64,000 nucleotides of DNA, taken from Anniella stebbinsi. Its lineage: Eukaryota; Chordata; Lepidosauria; Squamata; Anniellidae. The translations under genes and the position numbers were made by a program. Location of the stretch: NCBI GenBank assembly GCA_029215795.1, contig JARDYH010000003.1, positions 176,526,382 to 176,590,381 on the forward strand, read 5' to 3'. Under the pieces are notes generated by a model. It searched no databases, was not told the origin of the DNA, and saw only the letters and a program-made list of their open reading frames with translations. Shown here piece after piece: positions 59,676-64,000 of the stretch. Every line of letters begins with the position of its first letter. Positions within the stretch are counted from its first letter, which is position 1.

Positions 59676-62600
59676 CTAAAGAGAGCCACTGGAAATTAAA
59701 TCTTCGAGAATGGAGGAGCAATGTCTGCAACTGTTTATTTCCCCCGCCCCAGTTTGTCTCAAAACATACAAAATAGCAGCTTGAGCAGTCCCACCTCTGA
59801 GTGTTCACAGTCACCAATTAGTGTTTCCACTTCCAAGTTTTGTAGTGAAAGTTAGTACTTCACAAAACAAGAGCTAACCTTCTTGCAATGCCCCTTTTAT
59901 TTATATGGAGAAGCACTTTGCAACGCCCTTCATTTTTGCTATTGTTCTGCCCATTCACCTCTAATATCATAGACAATTTTTGTTTTTCAAATAAATCTGA
60001 TTTTGTGCAAGCTCTTGTTTTACTAAACATCTAATTTGTTTTCTTCTGTGACTGGAGAGGGGGTTTGGACTGGACTCTTGGACAGCGGGGCCCTGGTGAC
60101 TTGCTCCCTGAACCACCTGAGCAGTGTGCAGGCCAAGGGAACTGGTGGCCTGTTTGACGCTGCTCTATGGTACCATATCTGAATATGGCCAGATGGTGAA
60201 CTACAACTTACAGGCCCAGCAGAATCAGGTGACTGAGGAAGCCAATAGGGGGCCAACTGGCTTTGTGTAACTGCTGTTTAGAGTATAGGTACCTCTAGAC
60301 GGCTTATTTGCGCCTCCTTCACTTTGCACTGGCAGCAGTTGGGGCAGACGAGCTGGGCGCAAATCAGCCGTCCATCCAATTTATAGCCTCCGTTAATTCG
60401 CATTTTCAAAGTGTCGATTTACCACAACTTTAATTTTTTCTCTGCATTCACAGCACAGTATCGTCATGTAACCAATCAATTTGGATTAATGCTAATTGTG
60501 GGCGTACTTTGGAGGGCAGGGCTGGTGTGGTGATGTCATGAGTGAATGACTGCCCCTTCTCTTCCTCTACCTGGCTACCCCTCCCATTTTGAGTAAAATT
60601 TGAGGTCCGCTAAGGCTTGGTATCTACTCCAGTTCCCTCCCCCACTCTCCCTTCTCTCTTGCTGGGTCTCTGGTAAAACTGACAAATGTTCTGGGAAGTC
60701 TAATCAATTTTACCAAGAATGGAAATAACTGGGAAAAAACTTCTCTCTGAGTGAAGGAGTTCCTGGCATTGAGCGGCCATCTTGCACACTGTTACTCAGG
60801 AGGTGCATTGAGCAGGTGGGGGGGACTTGCTCCTCAGGAAGCATGGTGCAGGATCGGGGATTGGGGTTGCACAGCTACAATGGAGGCAGTCACAGCATGG
60901 AATACAGGAGGTCAACTACCCCCCTTCATTAGAGCAAGCCCCCCCTTTCCTCCTCAACACGTATTCGCATGTTCTCCCCACCAAACACAAGTACTCCCAC
61001 CACCACCAATCTAGCCCCCCTCTCTCTAAGCATGCATCCTAAGGACAAAAGACTATGGGAAAATGGGGGACTTGTTCAAGAAAGAGCATGTGTGTGTGTC
61101 CCCTTTAAATATTTTTGTTCTGATGGCGCCTCCGTGATGATTTTACACTCTTTTTAACAGAGTACTTTACCCGTTAGGAAATGATTCAGAGGCAGACAAA
61201 TAAAAATATCTCCTCCAGTTTAGTGCCCTGTCTGGTCGGAAGTCCAAGTTTATTTCCAAGTTAAAAGAAGCGGCAGGCTTCATTCTAAAGTCACAATGGG
61301 AAGTAGGTCTGTCTTGCTTTACCGGTTCTCCCCCGCATCTAGTCTCCCAACCTTACGCCTGTAGATGCCTTTGTTCTCGATCATCATAGGTACTAGTAAT
61401 CTCACTCTGGTTTCTGGCAGGACGTGCTCTCATTTTGTGCCTAATTCAACCTTCATTGAACTCTGTGGGGCTTACTTTTGAGTACATGTGCACTGGTTTT
61501 GGAATTGACAAGCTGGAAATTCAAGTAGGCAGGGATAACCAATGGTGGGAAATGCAGGTGGGTGGAACCAAAAGCCATTAGGGCGGTACTTTGTTCAACT
61601 TTTCCTTCAACTGTGATGCGAATCTCCGCATATAAACACCTGTAAAGTGCATTGTATGGAGCCTGTAACTTGCCTCTAGGGCTCTCGTCTATCGCTATTA
61701 GATGCTAATTCAAATATAAGATAATGCGCATATTCGGAGAACCAGGTGTCAAACCGAAGCCTTTTAGAGGCACCCTATCACATTACTTACTGTAGGCTGA
61801 ACTGCAAGACTTCTTGGAAGCCCTGCCTGGATCTGCAGAACCTCCAGCCTATCCAAGGGCCTGCCTCCTGACCTCCAGCCCAGATACTCATTTAGGCACA
61901 GCTTATTCAGGGTGGTGCTCCTTCCCACATTTAAGCAATGTGTTTGCAAGGATGCAGTGCTGCCAGTCTGCATATTTAGCATTATTTTAACACTACCTAC
62001 CCAAATGACAGTCTTCTAGTCACAAGAGGGGAAAGCAGGTACATATAAGAAATATAAGGAAAGCCATCCTGGACCATTAAGGGATGAAGTGGGATGAACA
62101 ATATGAATTACAAAGCCAGGAGCAGGAGGTGCCTTGGGGCAGACATGCTGAGGGAGAAAGAAATATAACAAGTATAGAACCAAATGACTATGACTTATTC
62201 CAATATAAACCTGGAGGGAAATAATCTAGTTACTGAGGTGCTAAGAATCCAGAATACCTTGAGTAAAAATTCATAATATTTCCTTTAAAAAAATAATAAT
62301 TAAAACCTTGAAAGCCAGTGTAATGTGGAGGATAGAGTGAGTCCATTAGCATGCGCTTCTAAGGTTAAATCCCGGACCTTGAATGTACCAGGAAGCCAAC
62401 TAATAATAAATCCAGCTGCCATAAAACTGGTTGAAACTGTTCCTATTCCCCACTCACTGTGCAGCAGCAGTCTTGATCAGATGCAACCTCAAAACCATTT
62501 TCAAGGAAACTCTGGCCGAGATGGTGACCAGAGCCATGTTCTATAGGAGGGGACATAGCCAGGGTATCAGATATAAACTGCTAAAAGGCACTCTGAAGAA

Positions 62601-64000
62601 TGGACTGGAGATAGATTAAGTCATATTTAGAGTAGACCCATTGAAGAAGTCCTGGGCTACACTAATACCTTCATGCACTGAGGCAAGGGAGCAACCCTTT
62701 TGACAGGTGTGTTTTCTGGGACCCTGTGCTGAATTCCTTGTCAGCAAAGCCATTATGATTATTATTATTATGATGATTATTATTATTATTTCTATACCAC
62801 TCCATAGCTGAAGCTCTCTGGGCGGTTTACAAATATCAAAACATTAAACATTAAAAATCGATATACAAAACTTAAAACTATAAAAGCATAAAAACAGACA
62901 ACAAAGACAATATACATTAAAAACAACTTTGAAACTCTCAGCCAGGCCTAAAAATAGATCTGGGGTCAATTAAATACTCAACATATGCTGTTAAATGCCT
63001 GGGAGAAAAGTCTTGACCTGGTGCTGAAAAGAGAACAATGTTGGTGTCAGGCGAGCTTCATTCGGGAGATCACAGTTGAAGGGCCACCACTGAGAAGGCC
63101 CTCTCCCTTGTTGCCATCCTCCAAGCTTCCCTTGGAGTATGCACCTGGAGGAGGACCTTAGATGTTGAGCGTAGTGTACGGGTAGATTCATATCGAGAGA
63201 GGGATTCTGTCAGGTATTGTGGTCCCAAGCTTTGTAAGGCTTTATAGGTTAAAACCAGCACCTTGAATCAGGTTCGGAAATATACAGGCAGCCAATGCAA
63301 GCGGGCCAGAGTCAGTCTTATACGTTTGAACCTTTTGGTCCTCGTTATTAATCTGGCTGCTGCGTTTTGCACAAGCTGCAGCTTCTGAACTGTCTTCAAA
63401 GGCAGTCCCACATAGAGTGCATTGCAGTAATCTAACTTGGAGGTTACCAGAGCTTAGACAACTGAAGTCAGGTTATCCCTGTCCAGATAGGAGTGTAGCT
63501 GGGCCACCAACCAAAGCTAGTAAAAGGCACTCCGTGCCACCGAGGCCACCTGAGCCTCAAGTGACAGAGATGGTTCTAGGAGAACCCCCGAGCTACGAAC
63601 TTGCTCCTTCAGGGGGAGTGCAACCCCATCCAGAACAGGTTGAACATGCTCATCCTGTCAGAAGAACCACCCACTAACAGCATCTCAGTCTTGTCTGAAT
63701 TGAGTGTCAGTTTATTAGCCCTCATCCAGTTGATTGTCGCAGCCAGGCACTGGTTCAGCATATCACAGGCTCACTTGATGAAGATGAGAAGTAGAGCTGC
63801 ATGTCATCAGCATACTAATGACAATGAACTCCAAGACTCTGGATGACTGCACTCAACTTTTTCATGTAGATGTTGAACAGCATGGGGGACAAAACTGATC
63901 CCTGCGGGAATCCACGGGGCCAAGCAGTCCCCCAAGCACCACCTTCTGGAGCTGACCTACCCAGTAGGAGTGGAACCACTGCAATGCAGTACCTCCCACT
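59676..64000 (-). other. AK9: AK9 intron, continues out of window
   Basis: At least 4.3 kb. I looked on the minus strand for the preceding AK9 exon (P-loop GPQYSGKT type) and found none. It holds a palindromic repeat near 61440-61500 and the L2 copy from 62757. The rest is unique-looking sequence with unsupported open frames. Confidence 0.6.
62757..64000 (-). mobile_element. L2-clade LINE, 3' part, runs off window
   Basis: On the minus strand the decayed protein includes a reverse transcriptase core with the YADDMQLY box (about 63790-63830), then [37 protein letters not shown] and LVQNAAARL. It ends RAFSVVALQLPNEARLTPTL, FSFQHQVKTFL. The 3' tail (GGGCGGTTTACAAATATCAA reversed at about 62820) ends in (AAT)n near 62757-62790. 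Several stops and frameshifts interrupt it. Confidence 0.85.

Larger units (their letters stand above)
57972..59524 (-). other. AK9: AK9 intron
   Basis: A 1.6 kb intron. It contains an AACATAAGAAGAGCC-family fragment at 58711-58820 and palindromic repeats at 58873-58901 and 59166-59350. No exon-like frame. Confidence 0.55.

Noticed and set aside
59676..64000. Possible next upstream AK9 exon
   Set aside because: I looked for a P-loop exon on the minus strand and saw none; the intron must continue past the window.
1..64000. CRISPR arrays, bacterial operons, rRNA or functional tRNA genes
   Set aside because: None fit. Repeats are eukaryotic dispersed elements, and the tRNA-like heads belong to SINEs without a full cloverleaf.

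Overview
The window is vertebrate nuclear DNA, most likely from a squamate reptile (lizard or snake). It holds small exons with GT/AG splice sites in an AT-rich background. Around them lie L2-clade LINE remnants, tRNA-derived SINEs, many palindromic MITEs, a DIRS tyrosine-recombinase retrotransposon and a PIF/Harbinger DNA transposon. The clade call rests on recognised repeat families and is an inference; the species cannot be told.

Two host genes are present, both on the minus strand. At the left edge (1-433) is the first coding exon of ZBTB24, encoding its BTB domain. Its likely noncoding first exon and CpG-rich promoter lie at about 2486-2720. The rest of the window is dominated by AK9 (adenylate kinase 9). 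I traced 28 consecutive AK9 exons from 59525-59675 down to the stop codon at 6659-6661. All intron phases agree, giving one open frame of 1443 codons plus stop. This is the C-terminal three quarters of the protein: the rest of the second kinase module, the third and fourth modules, and repeated CPV...YYF...P..Y modules. The first exons lie beyond position 64000. In mammals ZBTB24 and AK9 are also neighbours on the same strand, so this is conserved synteny.

Layout: 1-2730 ZBTB24 5' end; 2730-6010 intergenic DNA with a SINE, a diverged ~130-160 bp tandem array and two MITEs; 6014-18010 AK9 3' exons (modules 4 and tail); 18011-21179 an intron with a SINE and a broken L2; 21180-21371 an acidic exon; 22062-28423 a 6.4 kb GC-rich Harbinger element inside the next intron; 30521-42545 exons for the third kinase module and acidic linkers; 45315-51245 a 5.9 kb DIRS element inside the following intron; 51660-59675 the most upstream exons seen; 59676-64000 intron, ending in an L2 copy.

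The DIRS element looks very young. Its 130 bp inverted terminal repeats are identical, all three frames (gag, RT-RNase H, tyrosine recombinase) are open, and the internal complementary region matches both outer ends. The Harbinger element has a 3 bp target duplication. It carries a SANT/Myb-like protein with a Lys/Ala/Pro repeat tail, an acidic second protein, and a DDE transposase whose frame is broken by one TGA. A MITE at 53749-53949 has the same 19 bp terminal repeat, so the family has been mobilised in this genome. Both large elements lie in the sense direction within AK9 introns.
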